Source of the DNA: Gelatiniphilus marinus
GTDB lineage: Bacteria > Bacteroidota > Bacteroidia > Flavobacteriales > Flavobacteriaceae
NCBI RefSeq assembly: GCF_042678305.1
Contig: NZ_JBHUDT010000002.1
Reading direction: 5' to 3' (one strand)
Length of the DNA stretch: 64,000 nt
Shown here: in pieces, positions 34,043 to 43,027 of the stretch
Numbering within the stretch: the stretch's first letter is position 1
How the letters are laid out: every line of letters begins with the position of its first letter
Translations under genes and position numbers: made by a program
The notes under the pieces: model-generated
The model's input: only the letters and a program-made list of their open reading frames with translations
Database searches by the model: none
Told to the model about the DNA's origin: nothing

Positions 34043-34808
34043 ATGCATCTTTATCATTTAAAAACTTAAATTTATTTCGGTATTTAGAAATGTGTTTTTT
34101 TTCTAAAACAACAATTTCAATCTGTGCTTTATGGGGTTTAAAGGCTGTTATTGCATTTCCTAAAACATCGTAAACTGCCGAGTGCCCCGAATATTCATTG
34201 TTTGCACCATCAAACCCCACGCGGTTTACGCCAATGCAATAGCTCATATTTTCAATAGCACGCGCTTTTAACAAGGCATCCCAAGCCGAAATTCTTGGTT
34301 TTGGCCAATTGGCAACGTATATTAAAACATCGTAATCCTCGGTATTTCTCGCCCAAACGGGAAAGCGCAAATCGTAACAAATTAGCGGGCATATTTTCCA
34401 GCCTTTGTAATCAATAATTACTTTTTCAGATCCAGCGGTAAACACTTTGTCTTCTCCAACTAAAGTAAAGCTGTGCCGTTTGTTGTAAATGCTCATTTTT
34501 CCCGAAGGCTCAACAAATAACAAGCGATTGTAATATTTGTTTTCTTCTGAAATAATCAGGCTTCCAACCATAGCGGTATTGTTTTTTGAAGCTGTATTTT
34601 TCATCCACTCTACTGTTTTGCCTCGCATGGTTTCGGCAACTTGTTTGGCATTCATGGTAAAGCCTGTGGTGAACATTTCCGGTAAAATAACCACATCGAC
34701 CGCGCTGGGAATACTTTCGATTTTTTTAGAAAAATTCTTCCGGTTTTGCTCTGGATTTTCCCAAACTAAATCCAATTGAATTAATGCTATTTTAAGTCGT
34801 TCTTCCAT
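34029..34808 (-). CDS. nitrilase-superfamily amidohydrolase, probable omega-amidase
   Basis: 259 residues. Catalytic triad Glu44 (LPEMFTTGF), Lys110 (NKRHSFTLVGED) and Cys144 (LICYDLRFP), all in the right order. YafV/Nit2-like omega-amidases hydrolyse 2-oxoglutaramate or 2-oxosuccinamate. The next gene upstream on the same strand is a YbdL-like aminotransferase, which can use glutamine-type donors, so the two would form a glutamine-transaminase/omega-amidase couple. A hairpin CCCCGA-AACG-TCGGGG (34856-34871) lies between them. Confidence 0.85.
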   Translation of the reverse strand: MEERLKIALIQLDLVWENPEQNRKNFSKKIESIPSAVDVVILPEMFTTGFTMNAKQVAETMRGKTVEWMKNTASKNNTAMVGSLIISEENKYYNRLLFVEPSGKMSIYNKRHSFTLVGEDKVFTAGSEKVIIDYKGWKICPLICYDLRFPVWARNTEDYDVLIYVANWPKPRISAWDALLKARAIENMSYCIGVNRVGFDGANNEYSGHSAVYDVLGNAITAFKPHKAQIEIVVLEKKHISKYRNKFKFLNDKDAFTLH

Positions 34809-34855
34809 ATTCTAAAATAAAATTATTGTTAAATTAAGACCTGTTTGGTTTTTAA

Positions 34856-34871
34856 CCCCGAAACGTCGGGG
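34856..34871. repeat. CCCCGA-AACG-TCGGGG hairpin between aminotransferase and amidase
   Basis: A perfect 6-bp stem with a 4-base loop in the 87-base gap. No T run follows on either strand within a few bases, so it is more likely an mRNA structure or a small dispersed hairpin than a terminator. Confidence 0.5.
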
Positions 34872-34895
34872 ACTGTACAGGTATAAACCTAGTAT

Positions 34896-36038
34896 TTATA
34901 GGTTATTTAAAATATCTGCAGCGCGTTTTAAAGTCTCATCTTTTTTTGCAAAACAAAACCTGAGCACTTTACTGTCCACATTATTTTCATAAAAAACCGA
35001 GATGGGTATCGATGCTAATTTGTTTTCAACAGTCAACCGTTTTGCAAAATCAACATCATTTTCATCGGTAATTTCAGAGTAGTCCAAAACCTGAAAATAC
35101 GTGCCTTTTGATGGTGAAAATGTAAACTGCGAGTCTGTTATCAAACTTAAAAACAAATCTCTTTTTTGTTGGTAAAAAGCCGATAATTCCAAATAATGGT
35201 TTTCGTTTTCTAAATAGTCTGCTAAGGCCTTTTGCATAGGGTGGTTAACACAAAATACGTTAAATTGATGCACTTTTCTAAACTCGCTCATTAATGGTTT
35301 TGGTGCGCAACAATAGCCAATACGCCAACCGGTGTTATGGAATGTTTTCCCAAAAGAAGCCACTACAAAACTTCTAGATTTCAAGTCTGGGAACAAACAC
35401 GCGCTTTGGTGTGTTTCGCCATCAAAAACAATATGTTCGTAAACCTCGTCGCTTAATATTATAATGTTGGTGTTTTTAGTTAATTCTTGCAATTTAAGCA
35501 TGTCGGTTTCAGAAAAAACGGTGCCAATCGGGTTTTGTGGCGAGTTGATAATCATCATTTTGGTACGCCTGTTTATTTTCGATTTTACTTCATCCCAATC
35601 CACTTTAAAATTAGGCGATTTCTGTTCAATCGAAATTGTTTTTCCGCCGTTTAAAGCAATGGCAGGTTCGTAACAATCGTACGCTGGCCTAAAAACAATA
35701 ACCTCGTCTTTTGGTTTTACAAATGCCGAAATAATGCTAAAAATAGCTTCGGTAGCACCTGTGGTGATTGTAATTTCGCTTTCAGGGTGATAGCTTGTTT
35801 TGTATAATAAATTAAACTTTTTAGCAATCGCTTTACGCAAATTAATGCTTCCCTGCATGGGCGCATATTGGTTATGTCCGTTTTGCATGGCTTTGGTAAC
35901 CAAATCGATAAGTTTTGCGTCCATTTTAAAATCGGGGAAACCTTGCGATAAGTTTATAGCTTGGTGTGTTTTGGCCAAAGCGCCCATAACCGTAAAAATG
36001 GTGGTTCCCACATGCGGTAGTTTAGAAATATGCTGCAT
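34896..36038 (-). CDS. PLP aminotransferase, methionine aminotransferase (YbdL) type
   Basis: 380 residues, class I fold type. The schiff-base Lys231 is in SFGKTFHNTGWRIGY; Asp197 in LSDEVYEH; NSPQNPIGTVF and ITTGATEAI are the usual phosphate and cofactor contacts. The start LPHVGTTIFTVMGALAKTHQAINLSQGFPDF is typical of the methionine/kynurenine/glutamine transaminase group. Neighbour to an omega-amidase, which pulls glutamine transamination forward by removing the 2-oxoglutaramate product. It may serve methionine salvage (from 4-methylthio-2-oxobutanoate). Substrate inferred. Confidence 0.88.
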   Translation of the reverse strand: MQHISKLPHVGTTIFTVMGALAKTHQAINLSQGFPDFKMDAKLIDLVTKAMQNGHNQYAPMQGSINLRKAIAKKFNLLYKTSYHPESEITITTGATEAIFSIISAFVKPKDEVIVFRPAYDCYEPAIALNGGKTISIEQKSPNFKVDWDEVKSKINRRTKMMIINSPQNPIGTVFSETDMLKLQELTKNTNIIILSDEVYEHIVFDGETHQSACLFPDLKSRSFVVASFGKTFHNTGWRIGYCCAPKPLMSEFRKVHQFNVFCVNHPMQKALADYLENENHYLELSAFYQQKRDLFLSLITDSQFTFSPSKGTYFQVLDYSEITDENDVDFAKRLTVENKLASIPISVFYENNVDSKVLRFCFAKKDETLKRAADILNNL

Positions 36039-36085
36039 TTTTTAATATTGTTAGCAGTAAATTTACACAATAAATCACTTCTTTA

Positions 36086-36093
36086 TATATTTG
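36086..36093 (+). promoter_or_regulatory. -7 promoter element (TATATTTG) of the S46 peptidase gene
   Basis: A match to TAnnTTTG, 23 bases before the start codon at 36116, in the 77-base gap to the divergent aminotransferase. Confidence 0.6.
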
Positions 36094-36115
36094 ATGCAAT
36101 TCTAAAATTTACACC

Positions 36116-38203
36116 ATGAGATTCATTAAATTTTTATTGCTTTTTGTATCATTAAACGCCTTTGCACAACAAGGTGGTATGTGGATTCCTTCGCTTTTAG
36201 AGGGCATGAATGAAGACGAAATGACCAGCTTGGGCAGTAAACTAACGGCCAAAGATATTTACGATGTTAACAACTCCAGCTTAAAAGATGCCATTGGGCA
36301 TTTTAACGGCGGTTGTACCAGCGAAGTAATTTCGCCCAAAGGTTTAATTTTAACGAATCACCATTGCGGGTTTGGACAAATACAATCGCATTCTTCGCTT
36401 GAAAACGATTATTTAAAACATGGTTTTTGGGCCATGAATTATGAAGAGGAACTGCCTAACAACGCCTTGTTTATTGAGTTTATTGTAAGTATCCACGATG
36501 TTACCAACACTGTTTTAAAGGCCATAAATGATGATATGACCGAAAAAGAAAAACAATCGGTAATAGATAAAACCAGCAACAGTATATTAAAAACATGGCC
36601 TAAAGAAACTTGGCAAGACGCTAAGATTAAATCCTTTTACAAAGGCAATCAATACTTTTTATTTGTTACCGAACGATTTGAAGATATTCGTTTAGTTGGT
36701 GCACCTCCTAGCAGTATTGGCAAGTTTGGTAGCGATACCGATAATTGGGTGTTCCCAAGGCATACCGGCGATTTTGCATTGTTTAGAATTTACGCCGATG
36801 CCAATAACCGGCCTGCAAAATACAGCGAAAACAACAAACCCTACACGCCAAAGCATTATTTGCCCATATCGCTTGATGGTGTTGAAGAAGGCGATTTTAC
36901 CATGGTATTTGGTTTTCCCGGTCGTACCAACGAGTATTTACCTGCCGTTGCAATAAAGCATATTACACAAGAATACAACCCAACAAATATTGCCATTCGT
37001 GAAGCGGCTTTAAAAGTGATTGATGAAAAAATGAAAGCCGATGACGAGGTGCGCATCAAATACGCTTCTAAACAAGCACGAATTGCCAATGCTTGGAAAA
37101 AATGGATAGGTGAGAATCTGGGGATTGAAAAAAGCAAGGCCGTTGAAAAAAGACGTGCTTTTGAAACCTCTTTTTCCAAAGCTTTAAAAGAAAAGGGGTT
37201 AGAGGAAAAATATGGTAATATCCTACCGGAATTCGATCGTTTGTACAAAGATTTTGCACCCGTAAATATTAAGCGCCGAAATTTTATTGAGGTGTTTTTG
37301 GTTACCAACGAGTTGATGCAAATGACTTTTAGAACCTATCAAGTGGAGCAGGCCATAAGCAACAATCTCAGTGTTTTTGAACCTGCCAAAGAAAGCTTAA
37401 TTGGAAGGTTAAAAAGTATTCATAAAAATTATAATGCAGATTTGGATAAAGGCGTCTTTAAAAACGTGATGCCTTTGTACACCGATAATGTGGATGCTTC
37501 AATTTATGATAAAACAGCATTTACAAATTTAGATTCGGCTTTAAAATTATTGGAAGGTACGCCAGAAGAAGTCTTAAAAAACATTAATAACGATGCCGCA
37601 TACCAATACGCCAAACCACTTATTGATGAATTTTATAATGTTATCGATAAAGAATTTCAACAAAAAAACGAACCAATAACCGCACTGCAAACCCAATACA
37701 TGACGGCTTTAATGGAGGCTTTACCCAATGCGCGTTATTTCCCTGATGCCAACGGGACACTTCGCGTTACTTACGGTCAGGTTCGTGGGTATTCGCCCAG
37801 AGACGCCGTGTATTATAACCATGTGAGTTATTTAGATGGTGTTATTGAAAAATATATCCCTGGCGATTACGAGTTTGATGTGCCACAGAAACTCCGCGAA
37901 TTATACGCTGCCAAAGATTTTGGCCAATATGCCGATACCAACGGTAAAATACCGGTTTGTTTTTTAGGCACCAACCACACTACGGGCGGAAATTCTGGAA
38001 GTCCAGCTATTGATGCCCACGGCAATTTAGTGGGCTTAAACTTCGATAGGGTTTGGGAAGGCACGATGAGCGACATGAATTACGACCCAGAAATTTGCAG
38101 AAATATTATGGTGGATGTGCGTTACATTCTTTTTATAATCGATAAATATGCGGGTGCCAAACACTTAATTGATGAAATGGAATTGGTGCATCCTAAAAAA
38201 TAG
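36116..38203 (+). CDS. S46 family dipeptidyl-peptidase, DPP11-like
   Basis: 695 residues with signal peptide (LNAFAQQ at about 18). Chymotrypsin-like double barrel with a helical insert: the catalytic His is in TNHHCG (82-83) and Ser627 in GGNSGSP. S46 enzymes remove dipeptides from N-termini in the periplasm. In Porphyromonas gingivalis an Arg (673) in NFDRVWEGTMSD selects Asp/Glu at P1 and defines DPP11, while DPP7 has Gly there. Here the same motif has Arg645, so acidic specificity is predicted. It is a single gene with its own promoter. Confidence 0.9.
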   Translation: MRFIKFLLLFVSLNAFAQQGGMWIPSLLEGMNEDEMTSLGSKLTAKDIYDVNNSSLKDAIGHFNGGCTSEVISPKGLILTNHHCGFGQIQSHSSLENDYLKHGFWAMNYEEELPNNALFIEFIVSIHDVTNTVLKAINDDMTEKEKQSVIDKTSNSILKTWPKETWQDAKIKSFYKGNQYFLFVTERFEDIRLVGAPPSSIGKFGSDTDNWVFPRHTGDFALFRIYADANNRPAKYSENNKPYTPKHYLPISLDGVEEGDFTMVFGFPGRTNEYLPAVAIKHITQEYNPTNIAIREAALKVIDEKMKADDEVRIKYASKQARIANAWKKWIGENLGIEKSKAVEKRRAFETSFSKALKEKGLEEKYGNILPEFDRLYKDFAPVNIKRRNFIEVFLVTNELMQMTFRTYQVEQAISNNLSVFEPAKESLIGRLKSIHKNYNADLDKGVFKNVMPLYTDNVDASIYDKTAFTNLDSALKLLEGTPEEVLKNINNDAAYQYAKPLIDEFYNVIDKEFQQKNEPITALQTQYMTALMEALPNARYFPDANGTLRVTYGQVRGYSPRDAVYYNHVSYLDGVIEKYIPGDYEFDVPQKLRELYAAKDFGQYADTNGKIPVCFLGTNHTTGGNSGSPAIDAHGNLVGLNFDRVWEGTMSDMNYDPEICRNIMVDVRYILFIIDKYAGAKHLIDEMELVHPKK

Positions 38204-38237
38204 TTTTTATTATGCTTATCCTAAAAGGTCTCTTTTT

Positions 38238-38310
38238 GACCTTGTAGGTATTTTGATAAAGATTTCTTTATTAAACTAAAAAGACCTACAAGGTTTTTAA
38301 AACCTTGCAG
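38238..38310. repeat. ACCTTGTAGGT...ACCTACAAGGT palindromic repeat
   Basis: A perfect 11-bp inverted repeat (38239-38249 with 38284-38294), followed by another AACCTTGCAG copy. It fills the gap between the S46 stop and the convergent LytTR stop and could work as a bidirectional terminator. The AACCTTGTAGGT motif is a small dispersed element of flavobacterial genomes. Confidence 0.65.
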
Positions 38311-38318
38311 ATCGAAAA

Positions 38319-39014
38319 TTATATAATCTTCAACTGTTTTAACAAATCCTGTTTGTAAGTTCTGCCAATGGGAATTTTATGGTCTTTTATAAAAAGTGTA
38401 TTTCCTGAAATTTTATCAACAAATTTTCGGTTGATTATAAAGGATTTATGTACTTGAAAAAACTGATTTTCAGGTAACTTGGAGTGCCAGTTTTTTAAGG
38501 CATCAATATACGATAGCTTTTGGGTTTCTGTAACCACGGTAATATAATTTCTGTCCGATTCAATATAAAGTATCGTGTTTAAAGTGAGTTTATGCAGTGT
38601 TTTATCGACATTTATAAAAATGGTTTCTTCGGCTTTTTCTTTGGTATTGCTTTTGGGCGTTTCAATTCTGTCTTTTGCTTTATTGATGGCTTTTAAAAAC
38701 CTATCGAACGAAAAGGGTTTTACCAAATAATCAACAATGGTATCCAACTCAAAACTAGATACCGCGTAATCTGGGTACGCCGTCGTCATAATAATTGCTG
38801 GTGGGTTTTTAATGGTTTTAATAAAATCGAGTCCGGAAATATCGGGTAAATTGATGTCCAAAAAAATCACATCAACCGTATTAGAGTTTAAAAATGAATT
38901 GGCTTCAATGGCCGCTTTAAACGTATCGATTAAATTAAGATTTGGCACTTTATCTGTAAAATGCCTTAGAATGTTTTGGGCAGGAATTTCGTCTTCAATG
39001 ATGATGCAATTCAT
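38319..39014 (-). CDS. LytTR family response regulator
   Basis: 231 residues from ATG 39014 (MNCIIIEDEIPAQNILRHF). An in-frame ATG 14 codons upstream would translate a dispersed hairpin (39031-39054) and is rejected. Receiver domain with DVIFLDINLPDISG (phospho-acceptor Asp) and Lys in YLVKPFSF; LytTR DNA-binding domain from about 130 (IFINVDKTLHKLTLNTILYIESDRNYITVVTE, FFQVHKSFIINRKFVDKI). It is paired with the LytS-type kinase upstream. A LytTR-type direct repeat lies in front of the divergent thioredoxin gene (40120-40149). Confidence 0.92.
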   Translation of the reverse strand: MNCIIIEDEIPAQNILRHFTDKVPNLNLIDTFKAAIEANSFLNSNTVDVIFLDINLPDISGLDFIKTIKNPPAIIMTTAYPDYAVSSFELDTIVDYLVKPFSFDRFLKAINKAKDRIETPKSNTKEKAEETIFINVDKTLHKLTLNTILYIESDRNYITVVTETQKLSYIDALKNWHSKLPENQFFQVHKSFIINRKFVDKISGNTLFIKDHKIPIGRTYKQDLLKQLKII

Positions 39015-39058
39015 AGCTTTATATTTTCTGGTTTCCTGCCTTTGCAGGAATGACAAAC

Positions 39059-40030
39059 TTATTCAAGATTCAATTTTAAATACACTTTAAACCTTTCGGC
39101 TTTATCAATTTTAAAATCATATTTATCTTTATAAATAAGTTTCAATCGTTTTTCTAAGTTTAGCAAGCCAATTTTAAAATCGTTTTCGCTTACTTTTCCT
39201 TTATTAAAATCGTTTTCGCAAATACATTCTAAAATGCTGTTTTCAACATTTATGGCAATCGAAATATTGCTGTTTAAAGTACTGTGTTTAAAAGCGTTTT
39301 CAATAATCGTTATTAAAAGTAACGGTGCAATTTTATGATGAAACGCATCGATATTTTTTGAATACTGAATCTGTTTTGTGCCTTCGGTTCGTAGCTTTTG
39401 GAATTTCATGTAATTATCAATAAACTGAATCTCTTTTTCCAAAGAAATCGTTTCGGCATTGCTTTCGTAAAGCACGTGTTTCAAGTTGTCGGACAGCATT
39501 AAAATTAGGTTGGCGGCCTCGTTTGGTTTTTCTAAAGTATAGGAATAAATAGTATTCAAATTATTAAAAAGAACGTGCGGATTTATTTGCGATTTTAAAA
39601 ATTTCAGCTCCATTTCGGTGTGTTCTTTTTTAATTTGCTCAACTTCGGCTTGTTCATCTAAAAAGCGATACAACATCCAAATAAATGAGAAAAAAATAAG
39701 CGGCACCAGCGTTTGCCATAAGTAGTCGCTCAAACATTTCATTATAGAGCATCCGCATTGCGCAAAAACGTTGCAATACAGTTGGGTTGCCAAAAACGAG
39801 ATAGCAGCAAATACAAAAACATATAAAATATAAAGCCGGTTTTTAACAAAAAACGGAAGCAGAATAAAATGGTTGGCATAAACTAAAATAACCAGAATGG
39901 AAAGGTATTGCAAAAACGGATTGTCGTGCCAATAATAGTCTGAAAACAAAAAAAGCGACACAAAAATAAACAGCATCCAAAACAGGATGTGCAGCAAAAT
40001 TTGCGAAGTATGTTTGTGTAAAGTTGGCAT
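39059..40030 (-). CDS. LytS/YehU-type sensor histidine kinase
   Basis: 323 residues. Four to five membrane helices at the N-terminus (about 10-130), then a short coiled coil and the His_kinase region FLKSQINPHVLFNNLNTIYS, where the His is the phosphorylated residue, and an HATPase with IIENAFKHSTLNS. No extracellular ligand domain is visible, so it senses through the membrane part. The regulator gene follows after 44 bases, which hold a hairpin repeat (39031-39054). Confidence 0.92.
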   Translation of the reverse strand: MPTLHKHTSQILLHILFWMLFIFVSLFLFSDYYWHDNPFLQYLSILVILVYANHFILLPFFVKNRLYILYVFVFAAISFLATQLYCNVFAQCGCSIMKCLSDYLWQTLVPLIFFSFIWMLYRFLDEQAEVEQIKKEHTEMELKFLKSQINPHVLFNNLNTIYSYTLEKPNEAANLILMLSDNLKHVLYESNAETISLEKEIQFIDNYMKFQKLRTEGTKQIQYSKNIDAFHHKIAPLLLITIIENAFKHSTLNSNISIAINVENSILECICENDFNKGKVSENDFKIGLLNLEKRLKLIYKDKYDFKIDKAERFKVYLKLNLE

Positions 40031-40119
40031 TAATTCTTGCTTAAAGTAATTAGAAAAGCATAAGCATCAAAAAATTATGTACAAAAAACGGTTATAGTAT
40101 TGCAAACTGCACAAATGTT

Positions 40120-40149
40120 ACCGTTTGTAAATTTAAGTATGCTGTTTGT
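40120..40149 (+). promoter_or_regulatory. predicted LytTR-binding direct repeat
   Basis: ACCGTTTGT (40120-40128) fits all nine positions of the LytTR consensus [TA][AC][CA]GTTN[AG][TG]; GCTGTTTGT (40141-40149) fits seven. The 12-base spacer is the normal LytTR distance. It lies in the 182-base gap between the divergent lytS-like kinase and the thioredoxin gene at 40213, so both could be controlled. Confidence 0.65.
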
Positions 40150-40212
40150 AAACTTTATTGGTGTGGCTTGCAAAACTGTTTTAGGTTTGATAATCATCAA
40201 AAAAAAAGAATA

Positions 40213-41106
40213 ATGAAACGAACCGTTATCTTATCTATCCTTTTTCTTAATTTATTTTTTTCATTTTCTCAAACGGCTAACAAGCTTACAACCGACAAAA
40301 ATGGGAATGAACTTTTATTGGGAGAAATATCGAAATCCGATTTAACTAAAAACACTTTCAACACTTGGTTTTCTAAAAATTACGACGATTATTTAGTTAA
40401 TAAAGGTGTTGTTAAACAAATAAAAGATTCTTTAAACGCCTATGAAATTAAAGCTTTTTTAGGCACTTGGTGTGGCGATAGCAAATTTGAAGTGCCTAGG
40501 TTTTACAAGGTTTTGGAAGCCGCGAAATTTCCTGAAAAACAACTACAAGTTATTGGGGTTGATAGAACTAAAGAGGCTTACAAGCAAAGTCCGAATGGCG
40601 AGGAAAAAGGGTTGAACATTCATCGGGTTCCCACTTTTATATTCTATAAAAACGGTAAGGAAATCAATAGAATTGTAGAGCATCCCAAAGAAACTTTTGA
40701 GCGCGATATGTTGGCCATTGTAACCAAAAACAAATATACATCAAATTATGTTGCAGCAAATTATATGCACCATTTACTCAACTCGAAAACCTTGGACAGT
40801 TTAAAATTAGAAGAACCCGTTTTGGTTTCAAGATTAGCAGAATTTGTTAAAGGCAGCCGCGAATTAAATACTTTTGGATATGCGCTTTTACGCTCTAATC
40901 AAACGGAAAAAGCCTTGTATGTTTTCGATTTGAACACCAAAATATTTCCTTATAAACACAATGTTTACGCTAGTTTGGGTGAAGCTTATTTTGAAACGAA
41001 AAACTATACCGAAGCTTTAAAAAACTATTACAAAGTGCTGAGTTTAAAACCAAATGAAGAGAATGCCAGAGAAATGGTTGAAAAGATTAAAATAGAAATG
41101 GAATAG
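40213..41106 (+). CDS. thioredoxin-fold protein with C-terminal TPR, exported
   Basis: 297 residues from ATG 40213. A signal peptide (LSILFLNLFFSFSQT), then a thioredoxin-like domain with FLGTWCGDSKFEVPRFYKV, where only one Cys of the usual CxxC pair is present, and HRVPTFIFYKNGKEINRIVEHP (cis-Pro). The C-terminus holds TPR-like repeats (LGEAYFETKNYTEALKNYYKVLSLKP). It probably acts in the periplasm as a chaperone or a mono-thiol redox protein. It is divergent from a LytS/LytTR pair and has a LytTR-type site upstream. A relative of the WCGD type is at 52470. Confidence 0.8.
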   Translation: MKRTVILSILFLNLFFSFSQTANKLTTDKNGNELLLGEISKSDLTKNTFNTWFSKNYDDYLVNKGVVKQIKDSLNAYEIKAFLGTWCGDSKFEVPRFYKVLEAAKFPEKQLQVIGVDRTKEAYKQSPNGEEKGLNIHRVPTFIFYKNGKEINRIVEHPKETFERDMLAIVTKNKYTSNYVAANYMHHLLNSKTLDSLKLEEPVLVSRLAEFVKGSRELNTFGYALLRSNQTEKALYVFDLNTKIFPYKHNVYASLGEAYFETKNYTEALKNYYKVLSLKPNEENAREMVEKIKIEME

Positions 41107-41179
41107 CTTCTCGACAATTTAATGGATTCCTGCCTTACTGAAACAAGCTTAGAACAGGTTGCAGTAATGACAAAACGAC

Positions 41180-42949
41180 TTAAACAATCTCCATCTTCTT
41201 CAATAAAAAAGAGGCATTCATATTTTGGCAAATACCTTGCTTTAACGTGTAATCAAAATGCAATTCGTCGTTTATAATTTTGGCATCAAAATAATAGTTT
41301 TTTACATCGTCGAGTTCCTTTTCAATGTCGCATAAACTTAAATCGTGTGTGGCAATAATACCCGTGGCGTTCGATGCGACCAGTTTTTCGACAAATTTTT
41401 TGGAACCAATCGCTTTATCGGTACTGTTTGTGCCTTTTAAAATTTCATCTAAAACAATAAAATAGGGTTCGTTTTTAATGGCATCAACAATATATTTTAA
41501 GCGTGTTAATTCTGAAAAGAAATACGAACTGTCATCGGTTAACGAATCCGAAGTACGCATGCTCGTTATCAATTTTACCGGCGAATAACGGCTAGATTTT
41601 GCACAAACGGGCAAGCCCACATTAGCCATTACAATATGCAAAGACACGGTGCGTAAAAAGGTGCTTTTCCCAGCCATATTTGCACCGGTAACAATAAAAA
41701 ACTGTTCGTTTTCAATAGTTAAATTGCTATCAACTCGTTTGTTTTTGTTGAGTAGCGGATGCCCTAAACCTTCTGCTTTTATAACCGTTTGCGACCTGTT
41801 TATTTCTGGAAAAACAAATTCTGGATGATTGTATGCAAACCCCCCTAGTGAGTTGTAGGCATCAAAAAACGAAACCACTTCAAACCAATCGGAAACCTTA
41901 TCGCCGTGGTTTTTAATCCATTGCTCGATATGATAACTGTTTTTTAAATCTGTTAAAAATAAGCCGTTTCCAAAAATGGCTGAAATCAAATTATTCCTAT
42001 TGTCCAAAGCATCCAACGATTTTGAAAGTTCGTTAAAAATAGACGATGCTTTTTTGGTGTCCGATTGAATTTTCCGTTGTTTTTCCTGTAATAATTCCGA
42101 TGAGAAATTTTCGTTTTCAATACGCTTTAAAAGCAATGCATATTGACGAAAAGTATCTTTTACCCTATCGGAATTTAATGAAAGTATATTTGTTTTTTTT
42201 AGGTAAATACCAGTGATTCCCAAGCCAATAAGCAACCAGTAGCCCATAAAAACCATATCGATAAGCTTGAAAAAAGTCAATGCAAACAACGCCATGGAAA
42301 GCAAAGTAAACACCAACGGAAACCAGCGCATTATTTTTGGCAAAAACGGTTTGTAATGCTGCAACCAATTAATAATATCTTTTGCGGGAGTTTCAACCTC
42401 AACCAAACTCGAGGTTGCCCAATACTGTTGGCGCCACTTGGGTTTACTGCTCAATTCTTTAATGGCATCTTGTCTTAAAACTATGTTGTTGGTAGCATTT
42501 ACCAACAACGCATCAGCTAATTTTTGAGTGCCTTCATTAATAGTGGTTCGGTTTATAAATTGAAAAAACGAGCCGCGACCAAACAAATCGATATCCAAAC
42601 TATAAAAGTGATTTGGGCTTTGAAATTGCAAGCCTTCATTTCTATCAAAAAAATCGCCCGAAGCTATTTTTATTTCCTCTTCATTAATTTTTACCAAGGC
42701 ATTATTAAAGTTGCGTTGCGCTTTAACATCGGTATATTTTGACAGCAAAAACACAAAAAGACCAATGCCCAATAATAAAATTAAAACCGCTATTTGCCAA
42801 AAACCAAAGCTTAAATACACGCCAAAACCTGTTGTTAAAAACACGATAACCCTAAGCAGACTTAAAGTTGTTATGCGTTTGTAAAGCTGTTTAGATTTAG
42901 CTTTATAGGTTTCTAAATGTTTTTTATAATATGTTAAAGGATTATCCAT
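41180..42949 (-). CDS. membrane-anchored MutS-family ATPase
   Basis: 589 residues. Two pairs of hydrophobic helices, at about 30-70 (LLRVIVFLTTGFGVYLSFGFWQIAVLILLLGIG) and about 205-250 (MRWFPLVFTLLSMALFALTF, FMGYWLLIGLGITGIYL). The C-terminal MutS ATPase is intact: Walker A TGANMAGKSTFLR, ST motif MRTSDSLTDDSSYFFSEL, Walker B YFIVLDEILKGTNS, ATHDLSL. There is no mismatch-recognition domain. MutS relatives with membrane helices are known in Bacteroidota, but the role is unclear. The annotation "mismatch repair" would be misleading. Confidence 0.85.
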   Translation of the reverse strand: MDNPLTYYKKHLETYKAKSKQLYKRITTLSLLRVIVFLTTGFGVYLSFGFWQIAVLILLLGIGLFVFLLSKYTDVKAQRNFNNALVKINEEEIKIASGDFFDRNEGLQFQSPNHFYSLDIDLFGRGSFFQFINRTTINEGTQKLADALLVNATNNIVLRQDAIKELSSKPKWRQQYWATSSLVEVETPAKDIINWLQHYKPFLPKIMRWFPLVFTLLSMALFALTFFKLIDMVFMGYWLLIGLGITGIYLKKTNILSLNSDRVKDTFRQYALLLKRIENENFSSELLQEKQRKIQSDTKKASSIFNELSKSLDALDNRNNLISAIFGNGLFLTDLKNSYHIEQWIKNHGDKVSDWFEVVSFFDAYNSLGGFAYNHPEFVFPEINRSQTVIKAEGLGHPLLNKNKRVDSNLTIENEQFFIVTGANMAGKSTFLRTVSLHIVMANVGLPVCAKSSRYSPVKLITSMRTSDSLTDDSSYFFSELTRLKYIVDAIKNEPYFIVLDEILKGTNSTDKAIGSKKFVEKLVASNATGIIATHDLSLCDIEKELDDVKNYYFDAKIINDELHFDYTLKQGICQNMNASFLLKKMEIV

Positions 42950-42980
42950 TTAAAATTATTAGTTGAACCGCAAATAAACA

Positions 42981-43010
42981 AAAAAGCCCTGAAATTTTTC
43001 AGAGCTTTTT
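42981..43010 (-). terminator. intrinsic terminator after the YugP-type protease gene
   Basis: AAAAAGC-C-CTGAA pairs with TTCAG-A-GCTTTTT with one mismatch. Read on the minus strand it ends in a T run. It lies between the minus-strand protease gene and the MutS-like gene, so these are separate transcripts. Confidence 0.7.
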
Positions 43011-43027
43011 GCAAACTGTTATTTTAT

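Noticed and set aside
36856..37308. 150-codon minus-strand frame within the S46 peptidase gene
   Set aside because: Antisense shadow; Ser/Phe/Lys-rich translation without domain.
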